Shown here one piece after another: positions 1 to 10,635 of a DNA stretch of 64,000 nt. Numbering within the stretch: the first letter of the stretch is position 1; every line of letters begins with the position of its first letter. Under the pieces are notes generated by a model. That model worked only from the letters and a program-made list of their open reading frames with translations, had not been told where the DNA came from and did no database searches. Source of the DNA: Caulobacter endophyticus (lineage in GTDB: Bacteria > Pseudomonadota > Alphaproteobacteria > Caulobacterales > Caulobacteraceae); contig NZ_QDKQ01000052.1 in NCBI RefSeq assembly GCF_003116815.1, forward strand, positions 62,001-126,000. Reading direction: 5' to 3'. A program made the position numbers and the translations under genes.

Positions 1-634
1 GGCCCTGGCCGCTGATCCAGTCCTGGATGATCGAGCCGCCCCACGTGGCGTCGATCAGGCCGATCGGCGCATGGGTGCTGTTGCGGATGTCGCGGCCCAT
101 GAAATAGCAGGCGGCCGAGAAGTTGTTGGCGCTCTCGTAGGCCGAGACCTTCCAGGCGGCCTGGGCGGGCAGCGTGTCGGTCGGGTTGGGCAGGCTGGTG
201 CGGCCGGTCTGCAGCAGGCGCACGTGCGGGTCGGTGGCGGCGGCCGCCTCGGCCTCGCCGTTGAGGGCGCGGCGCAGCGGATACTCCATGTTCGACTGGC
301 CCGAGCACAGCCAGACGTCGCCCATCAGGAGGTCGGAGACGGTCTGCGTTTCGGCGCCAGCCTTGACCGTCAGGGTCAGGGGCTCGCCCGACGCGGGACG
401 CGCGTTCAGCAGGGCGACCCAGCGGCCCTTGGCGTCGGCGGTGGCCAGGCCCTGCTCGCCGGAAAGATCAAGGGCGACCACGGCGTTGGGCGCGGCCACG
501 CCCCAAATCCGGATCGGCTGGTCGCGCTGCAGTACGGCATGGTCGGTGAACACCGAGGCCAGCAGCGGAGCGGCGGTCGCCGGAGCGGCGAAGGCCAGGG
601 CGGCCCCGGCGAGCAGGTGACGGGTCAGGCGCAC
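1..634 (-). CDS. Sialate O-acetylesterase-like SGNH esterase, N-terminal part (cut by window edge)
   Basis: Reading leftward from a GTG at 634 gives 211 residues that run off the window edge. A GGAG ribosome-binding site precedes this start. A hydrophobic signal peptide with AxA-type ends spans about residues 1-22. The SGQSNMEYP block, with candidate nucleophile Ser114, is the hallmark of sialate O-acetylesterase-like SGNH enzymes, and a GLIDATWGGS block follows near residues 197-206. Family members remove O-acetyl groups from sugars. CE20-type relatives act on acetylated xyloglucan side chains in Xanthomonas xyloglucan loci (established knowledge). The GH3, GH97 and GH29 neighbours make a plant-polysaccharide acetylesterase more likely than a sialic-acid enzyme (inference). 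The catalytic His/Asp block lies outside the window. Confidence 0.85.
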   Translation of the reverse strand, partial: MRLTRHLLAGAALAFAAPATAAPLLASVFTDHAVLQRDQPIRIWGVAAPNAVVALDLSGEQGLATADAKGRWVALLNARPASGEPLTLTVKAGAETQTVSDLLMGDVWLCSGQSNMEYPLRRALNGEAEAAAATDPHVRLLQTGRTSLPNPTDTLPAQAAWKVSAYESANNFSAACYFMGRDIRNSTHAPIGLIDATWGGSIIQDWISGQG

Positions 635-679
635 GCGAGGTCTCCGCTGCTTCAAGCTTACAATACCCCCTCCCTCGAC

Positions 680-759
680 GTCATCGCCCGGCTTGTCCGG
701 GCGACCCAAGCGACATCGGCGGATCCAGCTTGGGTCGCCCGCATGAAGCGGGCGATGAC
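680..759. repeat. 80-bp inverted repeat built of two hairpin arms
   Basis: Arms 680-710 and 729-759 are 31 nt each and are reverse complements except for a few central bases. Each arm is itself a small hairpin (GCCCGG-CTTGT-CCGGGC on the left, GCCCGC-ATGAA-GCGGGC on the right), so the element could form a cruciform. It fills the gap between the GH3 stop and the esterase start. It looks like a REP/BIME-type dispersed element and could act as a processing or termination signal for GH3 mRNA. No other copy was seen in the window. Confidence 0.7.
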
Positions 760-785
760 TTTCTTATGGGGGGAGCGAGAGTGAG

Positions 786-3242
<2,457 letters not shown>

Positions 3243-3378
3243 GCTCCCCCGCTCTTCCTTGCTTTGGGCGGTCTGGAAGCCGCCTGGATGTTACCGGTAT
3301 CGAAAGCTCGACGCCGATGCATACACGGTCTAATTAATACGACAAACACTGAGACAACGAATTTTAGGGAGACGTTGC
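3243..3378. promoter_or_regulatory. Divergent GH3/GH97 promoter region with LacI-like operator at 3289-3302
   Basis: This is the only gap between the divergent GH3 and GH97 starts. TGTTACCGGTATCG at 3289-3302 is an imperfect palindrome with a central CG, the usual layout of LacI-family operators. It shares 10 of 12 core bases with GTTACCGCTACC upstream of GH35 (about 36333-36344). The AT-rich stretch TAATTAATACG at 3331-3341 is a possible GH97 promoter element. A strong AGGGAGA ribosome-binding site stands about 7 nt before the GH97 ATG. The operator call rests on motif similarity only. Confidence 0.45.
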
Positions 3379-5346
3379 ATGGGGGTCGTTCGGAGCGCCT
3401 TTCTGGCTGGAGCCGCATTGACAGCGCTGTATGGCGCGAAAGCCTCCGCCGAAACCCGCACCCTTTCCTCCCCAGATGGCGCTGTCTCGATCCAAGTCTC
3501 CGACGAGTCGGGACAGGCGCGCTATGCAGTCGCTTACCGGGGCAAGACCCTGATCGCCCCCTCGGGCCTGGGCCTTGAGCTCTCCAAGGGTGGTCGCTTT
3601 TCATACGGCGTGAAGATCGTCGGCGCGCAGACGTCGAGCGGCGAGGACGCCTACGACCTGCCGGCCGCCAAGGTCAGCCACGTGGCTCAAAAACGAAACG
3701 AACTGGCCGTCGACTTCCAGGAGGAAGGCGGCCGCAAGCTGCGGGTGATCTTCCGGGCCTACGACCAGGGGGCAGCCTTCCGCTATGTGCTGCCCGAGCA
3801 GGAGACGACCGCCGCCACGAACATCAACGACGAAGTGACCGGCTTTTCCTTCCCCAGGGACTACGGCTGCTGGGGGCTCAATCTCGGCAAGTTCGGCACC
3901 AGCCATGAAGGCGAGTTCGACGCCGTGCAGGCCTCGAAATTCCGCGAGCACAACCTGTTCGACGCTCCGCTGGTCTGCCAGGGCGACAACGCCGCCTTCG
4001 CCATCGCCGAGGCCGATCTGAAGGACTGGGCCGGCATGTACCTGACCGGCCGCGGCGACGGGCGCCTGGGCCTGTCGGTCAAGCTGTCGCCGCGCCTCGA
4101 CGGTTCGGGCACGGCGGTGAAGACCCGGCTGGGCGCCGACGTGATCTCGCCCTGGCGGGTGATCATGATCGCGCCCAAGGCCGGCCAGCTGGTCGAGAAC
4201 ACGCTGCTGACCACGCTGAGCGCGCCGTCGGTGGTCGAGGACACAAGCTGGATCAAGCCGGGCAAGGCCGCCTGGGACTGGTGGAACGGCCCGGCGCTGA
4301 AGGCCGTGCCCGACGCCGGCATGAACCCACAGACCATCAAGGCCTATATCGACTTCGCCGCCGCCAACGGCCTGGAATACATGCTGATCGACGAGGGCTG
4401 GAACGTCGGGGCCGGCGGCGCCTCGGTGGTGCGTCCGGGCGTCGACGTCACCCGCCCCAAGCCCGAACTCGACCTGCCCGGCCTGATCGCCTACGGCCAG
4501 GACAGAAAGGTCGGCGTCTGGCTGTGGCTGAACTGGAAGGCCCTGGACGCCCAGATGGACGAGGCCCTGGCCCTCTACGAGCGGTGGGGCGTCAAGGGGA
4601 TCAAGGTCGACTTCATGGACCGTGACGACCAGCAGATGGTCGACTTCTACCATCGCCTGCTGAAGAAGGCCGCCCAGCACCACCTGATGGTCGACCTGCA
4701 CGGGGCCTATCACCCAACCGGCCTGATCCGCACCTATCCCCACTACCTGACCCAGGAAGGCGTGCTGGGGGCCGAATACAACAAGTGGAGCGCGCGGATC
4801 ACCGCGAGCCACAACGTGATGCTGGCCTATACGCGGATGCTGCTGGGGCCGATGGACTACACGCCGGGCGGCTTCCGAAACGTGACGCCCGAGGCGTTCG
4901 AGCCGCGCGACCGCCTGCCGTTCGTGCAGACGACCCGCGGCCAGGCCCTGGCGATGTTCGTGGTCTACGACAGCCCCTTCACCATCGTCGCCGACAGCCC
5001 CGACACCTATGCCGAAAGCCCGGCGGGCCTGGACTTCGCCGCCGCCGTGCCGACTGCGTGGGACGAGGTGCGCTATGTGACCGGCGAGATCGGCCAGTCG
5101 ATCGTGATCGCCCGCCGCAAGGGCTCTGAATGGTGGATCGGCGCGCTCAACAACGAGACCGCCCGGACGTTGAAGGTCCCGCTCGGCTTCCTGGGCAAGG
5201 GCGCGTGGAAGGCCGACGTCCGCCAGGACGGGGCGACGCCGACCTCTATCGAGGGTTCGACTCCATCCGTCTCCGCCACCTCGACCCTGACCCTGAAACT
5301 CGCCGCCAGCGGCGGCGCGGCCGTGCGCCTGACGCCGGTCCAGTAG
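3379..5346 (+). CDS. GH97 family glycoside hydrolase (alpha-glucosidase/alpha-galactosidase)
   Basis: The 655-residue protein starts at an ATG behind an AGGGAGA site and has a signal peptide ending near AKASAE (about residue 24). An N-terminal beta-sandwich (about 25-290) precedes the catalytic barrel (about 295-560) and a C-terminal sheet domain, as in SusB-type GH97 enzymes. GIKVDFMDRDDQ places an acidic residue at Asp411, the position used as nucleophile by retaining GH97 alpha-galactosidases. Glu460 and Glu466, in QEGVLGAEYNKW, are acid/base candidates. The Asp suggests a retaining enzyme rather than an inverting SusB-like one (inference). The GH29 gene begins one base after its stop, so they form one operon. 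Substrate is probably an alpha-linked galactose or glucose residue of a plant oligosaccharide. Confidence 0.92.
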   Translation: MGVVRSAFLAGAALTALYGAKASAETRTLSSPDGAVSIQVSDESGQARYAVAYRGKTLIAPSGLGLELSKGGRFSYGVKIVGAQTSSGEDAYDLPAAKVSHVAQKRNELAVDFQEEGGRKLRVIFRAYDQGAAFRYVLPEQETTAATNINDEVTGFSFPRDYGCWGLNLGKFGTSHEGEFDAVQASKFREHNLFDAPLVCQGDNAAFAIAEADLKDWAGMYLTGRGDGRLGLSVKLSPRLDGSGTAVKTRLGADVISPWRVIMIAPKAGQLVENTLLTTLSAPSVVEDTSWIKPGKAAWDWWNGPALKAVPDAGMNPQTIKAYIDFAAANGLEYMLIDEGWNVGAGGASVVRPGVDVTRPKPELDLPGLIAYGQDRKVGVWLWLNWKALDAQMDEALALYERWGVKGIKVDFMDRDDQQMVDFYHRLLKKAAQHHLMVDLHGAYHPTGLIRTYPHYLTQEGVLGAEYNKWSARITASHNVMLAYTRMLLGPMDYTPGGFRNVTPEAFEPRDRLPFVQTTRGQALAMFVVYDSPFTIVADSPDTYAESPAGLDFAAAVPTAWDEVRYVTGEIGQSIVIARRKGSEWWIGALNNETARTLKVPLGFLGKGAWKADVRQDGATPTSIEGSTPSVSATSTLTLKLAASGGAAVRLTPVQ

Positions 5347-5347
5347 A

Positions 5348-6988
5348 ATGAGCCTGTCCATGCCCTTCACCCGCCGCGCCCTTCTGGGCGCGACCGCCGG
5401 CCTCGCCGCCTCGCCCGCCCTGGCCGCGCCCCAAAGCGGAACGGGACGCGGTCCCTTCAAGGCTTCCTGGGAGTCGCTGGCGGCCGGCTACAGGACGCCG
5501 GACTGGTTCCGCGACGCCAAGCTCGGCATCTGGTCGCACTGGGGTCCGCAGTGCGTGCCAGAATACGGCGACTGGTACGGCCGCCAGATGTACCAGCAGG
5601 GCAACCCCTTCTACGAACACCACGTGAAGACCTACGGGCACCCGACGCAGTTCGGCTTCATGGAGTTCATTCCACGCTGGAAGGCCGACGCCTGGGATTC
5701 CGAAGCCCTGATGAAGTCCTATGTCGCCGCCGGCGCGAAGTTCTTCATGTCGATGGCCAACCACCACGACAATCTCGACCTGTTCGACAGCCGCCACCAC
5801 GCCTGGAACTCGACGCGGGTGGGGCCCAGGCGCGACATCGTCGGGACCTGGGAAAAGGTCGCTCGCCGTCACGGGATGAAGTTCGCCGTCTCCAACCACG
5901 CCGCCCACGCCTGGCACTGGTGGCAGACCGCCTATGGCTATGATGCAGAAGGCCCGCTGAAGGGCCAGCGCTACGACGCCTTCCGCCTGAAGAAGGCCGA
6001 CGGCAAGGGCAAGTGGTGGGAGGGCCTGGATCCGCAGGAGCTCTATACCGGCCCGAACATGGTGATCCCCGATGGGATCAATTCCATCGCGCAGGCCAAC
6101 GCCTGGCACGACAAGCACGACGGCGAGTGGATCGAGACCCCGCCGCCCAACAACCCCGCATTCGTGCGCAACTGGCTGCTGCGTCAGAACGACCTCGTCG
6201 ACCGCTACAGGCCCGACATGGTCTATTTCGACAACTACGCCCTGCCGCTGGGCCAGGCGGGGCTGGAGGCGACTGCGCACTTCTACAACAACGCCATGCG
6301 CCAGTTCGGCAGGACAGACGTGGTGGTGACCGGCAAGAAGCTGACGCCTTTCCAGCGCAAGGCCATCGTGGAAGACGTCGAGCGCGGCTTCTCCGACCGC
6401 CTGCGCGACGAGCCCTGGCAGACCGACACCTGCATCGGCAACTGGCACTACGATCGCGGGCTCTACGAGCGCAACGGCTACAAGACCGCCAAGGACGTGA
6501 TCCAGCGCCTGACCGACGTGGTCAGCAAGAACGGCACGCTGATGCTGTCGATCCCCCAGCGCGGCGACGGCTCGATCGACGACAAGGAGGCCAAGGTGCT
6601 GGCCGACATGGCCGGCTGGATCGCCGTCAACGGCGAGGCGATCTACTCGACCCGTCCGTGGAAGATCTACGGCGAGGGCCCGACGCGTCTCGTCGAGGGC
6701 ATGCAGAACGAGGGCGACGCCAAGCCGTTCGAGGCTCGCGACATCCGCTTCACCACCAAGGCCGGCGCGCTCTACGCCCTGCCGCTGGTCGAGCCGGGCC
6801 GCGAGATGGTGATCGAGAGCCTGGCCGTGGGCGCGCCGCATGCGAGCGGCGAGGTGCGCAGGGTCTCGCTGCTGGGCGGCGATCCCCTCCCCTTCACCCG
6901 AGACGCCAAGGGCCTGCGCATCACCCTGCCCGAACGCCGCCCGGCCTTCACCCCGGTGGTGAAGATCGAAGGACCGGGGCTGGCCTAA
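5348..6988 (+). CDS. GH29 alpha-L-fucosidase
   Basis: The 546-residue protein has a twin-arginine-type leader (TRRALLGATAG, cleavage near ALAA), so it is probably exported folded by Tat. The start could also be the ATG four codons later, at 5360. Family features include LGIWSHWGPQCVPEYGDWYG near residues 58-77, SMANHHDN near residues 135-142, and DMVYFDNYALP with the likely nucleophile Asp295. GTLMLSIPQRGDG near residue 400 is the usual LLN-P-DG-like block. The enzyme would cleave terminal alpha-L-fucose, for example from fucosylated xyloglucan. It sits one base after GH97 and 48 bp before an SDR that could oxidize the released sugar. Confidence 0.92.
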   Translation: MSLSMPFTRRALLGATAGLAASPALAAPQSGTGRGPFKASWESLAAGYRTPDWFRDAKLGIWSHWGPQCVPEYGDWYGRQMYQQGNPFYEHHVKTYGHPTQFGFMEFIPRWKADAWDSEALMKSYVAAGAKFFMSMANHHDNLDLFDSRHHAWNSTRVGPRRDIVGTWEKVARRHGMKFAVSNHAAHAWHWWQTAYGYDAEGPLKGQRYDAFRLKKADGKGKWWEGLDPQELYTGPNMVIPDGINSIAQANAWHDKHDGEWIETPPPNNPAFVRNWLLRQNDLVDRYRPDMVYFDNYALPLGQAGLEATAHFYNNAMRQFGRTDVVVTGKKLTPFQRKAIVEDVERGFSDRLRDEPWQTDTCIGNWHYDRGLYERNGYKTAKDVIQRLTDVVSKNGTLMLSIPQRGDGSIDDKEAKVLADMAGWIAVNGEAIYSTRPWKIYGEGPTRLVEGMQNEGDAKPFEARDIRFTTKAGALYALPLVEPGREMVIESLAVGAPHASGEVRRVSLLGGDPLPFTRDAKGLRITLPERRPAFTPVVKIEGPGLA

Positions 6989-7004
6989 GTCTTTCAAACG
7001 CCCG

Positions 7005-7032
7005 TATGCTCCCTCCGGAACGAGGGAGCATA
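7005..7032 (+). promoter_or_regulatory. Hairpin that would mask the SDR ribosome-binding site
   Basis: TATGCTCCCTC at 7005-7015 and GAGGGAGCATA at 7022-7032 form a perfect 11-bp stem with a 6-nt loop. The right arm contains the only Shine-Dalgarno-like sequence (GAGGGAG) for the SDR ATG at 7037, so folding would block translation initiation. There is no T-tract, so it is not a standard terminator. It may hold SDR output below that of GH29 or respond to a regulator. Confidence 0.6.
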
Positions 7033-7036
7033 AGCC

Positions 7037-7792
7037 ATGACCGATCTTTCCGGCCGCACCGTGCTGATCACCGGAGCCTCATCGGGCATCGGCGCGAACC
7101 TGGCGCTCGCCGCCGCCAAGGCCGGCGCGCGGGTGGCGGTCGCGGCGCGGCGGGCCGACCGGCTGGCGGCGCTGGTCGGCGAGATCGAGGCGGCCGGCGG
7201 CGCGGCCCTCGCCGTCTCCATGGACGTCGAGGACGAGGCCTCGGTGATCTCCGCCTACGACGCTTTGGAAGCCGCCTGGGGCCCGCCCAACTCGGTAATC
7301 GCCAACGCCGGGATCAACGTCCGGGCCTCGGCTCTGGATATCGCCATCGAGGACTTCGACAAGATCCTCGGGGTCAACACCCGCGGCGTGTTCCTGACCG
7401 CACGCGAGGGCGCGCGGCGGATGATCAAGGCCGGCGTCGAGGCGCGCGGCCGGGTGCTGCTGGTGGCCTCGATCGGGGCGCACAAGGTCCTGCCGGGCAT
7501 CACCGCCTATTGCGCGTCCAAGGCCGCCACGGCCCACATGGGCAAGAGTCTGGCTCGCGAGTGGGCGAAGGCGGGCATCAACGTCAACGTCCTGTGCCCC
7601 GGCTACATCCGCACCGAACTCAACGACGAATGGTTCGACAGCGAGGGCGGTAAGAAGCTGGTCTCGGGCTTCCCGAGGAAGCGGCTGATGGACACCTCCG
7701 ACCTGGAGGCGACGGCGCTGTACCTGTCCTCGGACGCCTCGCGCTCGGTGACGGGGTCGGTATTCACCGTGGACGACGGGCAGTCGCTATAA
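7037..7792 (+). CDS. Short-chain dehydrogenase/reductase, possible sugar (L-fucose) dehydrogenase
   Basis: This 251-residue classical SDR has the TGASSGIG cofactor motif near residues 13-20, NAG at about residues 91-93, the catalytic Tyr-Lys pair in YCASKAA (about 157-163), and a C-terminal GSVFTVDDGQS block. It has no signal peptide, so it is cytoplasmic and uses NAD(P). Position behind GH97 and GH29 suggests oxidation of a released monosaccharide such as L-fucose, but SDR substrates cannot be read from sequence. The GAGGGAG ribosome-binding site lies inside a perfect hairpin. Confidence 0.85.
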   Translation: MTDLSGRTVLITGASSGIGANLALAAAKAGARVAVAARRADRLAALVGEIEAAGGAALAVSMDVEDEASVISAYDALEAAWGPPNSVIANAGINVRASALDIAIEDFDKILGVNTRGVFLTAREGARRMIKAGVEARGRVLLVASIGAHKVLPGITAYCASKAATAHMGKSLAREWAKAGINVNVLCPGYIRTELNDEWFDSEGGKKLVSGFPRKRLMDTSDLEATALYLSSDASRSVTGSVFTVDDGQSL

Positions 7793-7793
7793 A

Positions 7794-7926
7794 GACCCCC
7801 CCTGAAGGGGGAGGAGATCGCGTAGCGATCGGTGGGGGGAGTTGGTGCGAAGCCGGCCAACGCAGCGGCAGCTGAAAACGTCCCCCACCGGCCTTCGGCC
7901 GCCTCCCCCACAGGGGGAGGTTCCAA
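7794..7926. repeat. Convergent-junction palindromic repeat, copy A
   Basis: This region fills most of the gap between the convergent SDR and TonB-receptor genes. It starts 2 bp after the SDR stop with CCCCCTGAAGGGGGAGG and ends with CCTCCCCCACAGGGGGAGG. Internal hairpins include GGCCTTCGGCC. Related copies lie at 30361-30480 and 55701-55838. Copies A and C share AGCTGAAAAC followed by a TCCCCC run. No ORF fits here. Confidence 0.75.
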
Positions 7927-7960
7927 GAAAAACGCCCCCCGAACCGAAGTTCGGAGGGCG
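7926..7960 (-). terminator. Rho-independent terminator of the TonB-receptor gene
   Basis: Read on the minus strand, CGCCCTCCGAAC-TTCG-GTTCGGGGGGCG forms a 12-bp stem with one G-U pair and a stable UUCG tetraloop, followed directly by TTTTT. It lies 25 bp beyond the receptor stop codon. Confidence 0.88.
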
Positions 7961-7984
7961 CTCTTTCAGTTCAGAAGCTCAAGA

Positions 7985-10291
7985 TCAACGCAGTTTGGCG
8001 CTGAGCGAGATCCCGACGATGCGCGGCTCGTTGTAGACGGCCGCCATGTAGTTCTCGATCACGCCCTTGAGGTTCTTCTCGTTGGTGATGTTGCGACCGA
8101 AGAGAGCGATCTCGTAGGCGCCGTCGCCGCCTTCGTAGCCGAGCTTCAGCCCGCCTTCGAAGTTGCCCTTCGAGTAGAACTCGGCCGTGTCGTACAGCAC
8201 GAAGTTCGTATAGCCCTGCTTGTTCCAGTCGGTGGCGGCGAACAGCTTGCCGTCGGCGCCCACCGGCAGCTCATAGCGCGCCGTGAAGCTGAGGTTGTAC
8301 TCGGGCGCGTTGGGCAGCGGCTGGCCGTCGATCTGGGTGAAGTAGTTCGTGCCGAAGGCGCCCGGGATCGCGATCGTCGGCGTCTTGACGGTGCAGACCA
8401 CCACGCTGTTGAGCGCGCAGACCTGGGCGTAGACCCGCTTGTCGTTGATCTCGCTGTGCAGCAGGCTCAGGCCCGCCGTCAGGGTCAGGTTGGCGATCGG
8501 GCGCCACTCGGCGTCGGCTTCCATGCCATAGGCCTTGGCCTCGTCGGCGTTGAACAGCACGCCGTTGCCGTTGGCGTCGTTGCCGTTCAGCTGGATGTCG
8601 CTGACCTTGTAGGTGAAGGCCGAGGCGTTCAGGCGCAGGCTGTTGTCGAGCAGGACGCTCTTGAAGCCGGCTTCCCACGACAGGATCGTCTCGGAGTCGG
8701 CGGTCGTGAAGTCGGAGTTGAACACCGCCGAACGGCCCTGGATGGTCGGACCGCGGAAGCCCTTGGCCACCCGCGCATAGACGCTGAGGTCGGGGTTCAC
8801 TTCATAGAGGGCGCTCAGGTCCCAGCTGGGCTGCTCGTCCGACAGGCGCACGAAGCGACGACCCGTATAGGTGTCGGCGCCGGCGGCGGTCAGCGAGGTC
8901 TTGGCCAGGCGGGTCTTCTTGGCGTCGTAGGTGTCGCGCGCACCGGCCGTGATGGTCAGGGCGTCGGTCACCTTGTAACTGACCTGGCCGAACAGGGCCC
9001 ACGAGGTGTTGAGGTTGTCTAGGCGCACCCAGTTGTTGGGATTGCGCGCCGCCACGCCGGTGTTGAGGAAGTAGCCGCGCTGGTAGAAGTCGGTGGTGTC
9101 GCGCGAGTCGAAGTACAGCGCGCCGACCTGCCATTTCAGGCGGTCCTCGCCATTGCTGGCCAGGCGGATTTCCTGGGTCAGCTGGTCAAGGTCGCGGATC
9201 TGGCCCATCGACTGGCCAAAGCCGTTGGCCACGCCGCCGACCGGGAAGTTGGCGCCGGCGCCGCCGTCGGTGTCGCCGCGGCTGTAGCCGCTGGTCGTCT
9301 CGTAGGCGCTGATCGAGGTCAGGGTCATGCCGCCGAAGTCGTAGGCGACGTTCAGCGAGGCGCCTTTGGTGTCATAGGCCTGCGGATTGTCGTGCGCCTC
9401 GTCGTAGGCGACGCTGTCGCGCGGGGCGTTGACGACGTTCGAGCCCTTCTTGATGGCGTTGCGCAGGAAGAGGGTCGAGGTCCCCTCGTAGTTGCGCACG
9501 TGGGCCGCGGCCAGGACCGTCAGCTGCTCGGTCGGCTTGGCCAGGATCTGCAGACGCGCGTCCTTCTCGTCGAAGCCGCCCATGGCGTTCTTGCGCGGGG
9601 TGACGGTGCCGTCGAGACTCGTGCCGGCGAAGGTGTTGTCCACCCAATCGTCGCGGTGCTGGTACAGGGCCGAGACGCGGAACATCAGCTTGTCGCCGGC
9701 GATCGGGCCGCCGATGCCGCCGTCGAAGGTGGTCGTGCCGTAGGTGCCGTACGAGGCGCTGGCGCGGCCCTGGAAGGTCTCGCTGGGGCGGATGGTGTCG
9801 AACTTGACGATGCCGGCGGTGGTGTTGCGGCCGAACAGCGAGCCCTGCGGACCGCGCAGCACTTCAACCTGCTGGACGTCGAACACCGGGTTCGACTTCA
9901 GCACCACGTGCTCGAGGACGACGTCGTCTTGGATGATCGACACCGGCTGGGAAGCGCCGAGGTAGAAGTCGATATTGCCCAGGCCCCGGATGTAGAAGCG
10001 CGGGAAGATGCGGCCCGTGGTGGTCTCGGCGTAGAAGCTCGGAACCTTGCCCGACAGCGAGATGATATCGTCGCCGCCGCCCTGGATGGCGCGCAGCTGG
10101 TCGCCGGCGACCACGCCGACCGACACCGGCGTGTCCTGCAGGTTCACAGAGCGGCGCTCGGCGGTGACGATGATCTCTTCGAGGCTGGTGGAGTCGTTGG
10201 CTTCCTGGGCGTTGGCGGCGGCGGCGAACGCGAGCGCGCCGAGCGCGCTGGTCAGCATCAGCGCCGACCGGCCGAGGGTGGTCTTGAACAC
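7985..10291 (-). CDS. TonB-dependent outer-membrane receptor
   Basis: The 768-residue protein starts at a GTG with GGGGA about 8 nt upstream, which decides the start. A signal peptide ends near AANAQ (about residue 28). EEIIVTAERR at about residues 37-46 is the TonB box/plug entry, and the plug follows with RFYIRGLG and VEVLRGPQGSLFGRNTTAG. The rest is the 22-strand barrel, ending in an amphipathic strand (VGISLSAKLR) without the usual terminal Phe. It would import a ligand across the outer membrane using TonB-ExbBD. Its place beside the GH3/GH97/GH29 genes suggests an oligosaccharide ligand, but a siderophore cannot be excluded. A strong terminator follows. Confidence 0.93.
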   Translation of the reverse strand: MFKTTLGRSALMLTSALGALAFAAAANAQEANDSTSLEEIIVTAERRSVNLQDTPVSVGVVAGDQLRAIQGGGDDIISLSGKVPSFYAETTTGRIFPRFYIRGLGNIDFYLGASQPVSIIQDDVVLEHVVLKSNPVFDVQQVEVLRGPQGSLFGRNTTAGIVKFDTIRPSETFQGRASASYGTYGTTTFDGGIGGPIAGDKLMFRVSALYQHRDDWVDNTFAGTSLDGTVTPRKNAMGGFDEKDARLQILAKPTEQLTVLAAAHVRNYEGTSTLFLRNAIKKGSNVVNAPRDSVAYDEAHDNPQAYDTKGASLNVAYDFGGMTLTSISAYETTSGYSRGDTDGGAGANFPVGGVANGFGQSMGQIRDLDQLTQEIRLASNGEDRLKWQVGALYFDSRDTTDFYQRGYFLNTGVAARNPNNWVRLDNLNTSWALFGQVSYKVTDALTITAGARDTYDAKKTRLAKTSLTAAGADTYTGRRFVRLSDEQPSWDLSALYEVNPDLSVYARVAKGFRGPTIQGRSAVFNSDFTTADSETILSWEAGFKSVLLDNSLRLNASAFTYKVSDIQLNGNDANGNGVLFNADEAKAYGMEADAEWRPIANLTLTAGLSLLHSEINDKRVYAQVCALNSVVVCTVKTPTIAIPGAFGTNYFTQIDGQPLPNAPEYNLSFTARYELPVGADGKLFAATDWNKQGYTNFVLYDTAEFYSKGNFEGGLKLGYEGGDGAYEIALFGRNITNEKNLKGVIENYMAAVYNEPRIVGISLSAKLR

Positions 10292-10635
10292 GAAGTAATC
10301 CCCTTTTTACGTGGAAGTGTCTGCGGTTGTTGATTATTTCCGCAACACGCCGTTCGGATAACAGCCGCTTGCAAAGCTGTCATGACACCCGCCGCGGACA
10401 GACGGGGATAAAGTCCGCCCGCGAACAATAAATCGGCAGAACGCCGTCAGATCTGCGACAGCCCCAGCCACAGCACGCCGGCCAGCACGAACACGAAGGC
10501 CAGCTGGGGGTGAACCAGACGATCGTGGTCTTCGCAGCGCGCCGAACAGGTTGGAGGCGTAGACGCGCACTTGGTCCCGGGCGGCGGCGCGGCATGGGCC
10601 GAGCGGTCGACGCGAGGCGCCTGAAAGACCGCGCC
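10292..10635. other. Intergenic region: TonB-receptor promoter side and a short unassigned frame
   Basis: This 344-bp region lies upstream of the TonB receptor and downstream of hutC, and no complete gene is convincing. TGTCATGACA at 10378-10387 is a perfect 10-bp palindrome of unknown role. On the minus strand, a frame ending at 10447 reads HPQLAFVFVLAGVLWLGLSQI, like a membrane helix, but it lacks an ATG. It could be a remnant or a very small membrane protein with an unusual start. A 7-bp stem (10614-10620 with 10631-10637) overlaps the hutC stop and has no T-tract. Confidence 0.35.

Noticed and set aside
3601-5460. 619-residue minus-strand open frame
   Set aside because: It is antisense to GH97, which has a signal peptide, a ribosome-binding site and catalytic motifs.
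10378-10387. TGTCATGACA as a defined operator
   Set aside because: It is a perfect but short palindrome with no matching site elsewhere in the window and no candidate regulator, so it is only mentioned within the intergenic entry.
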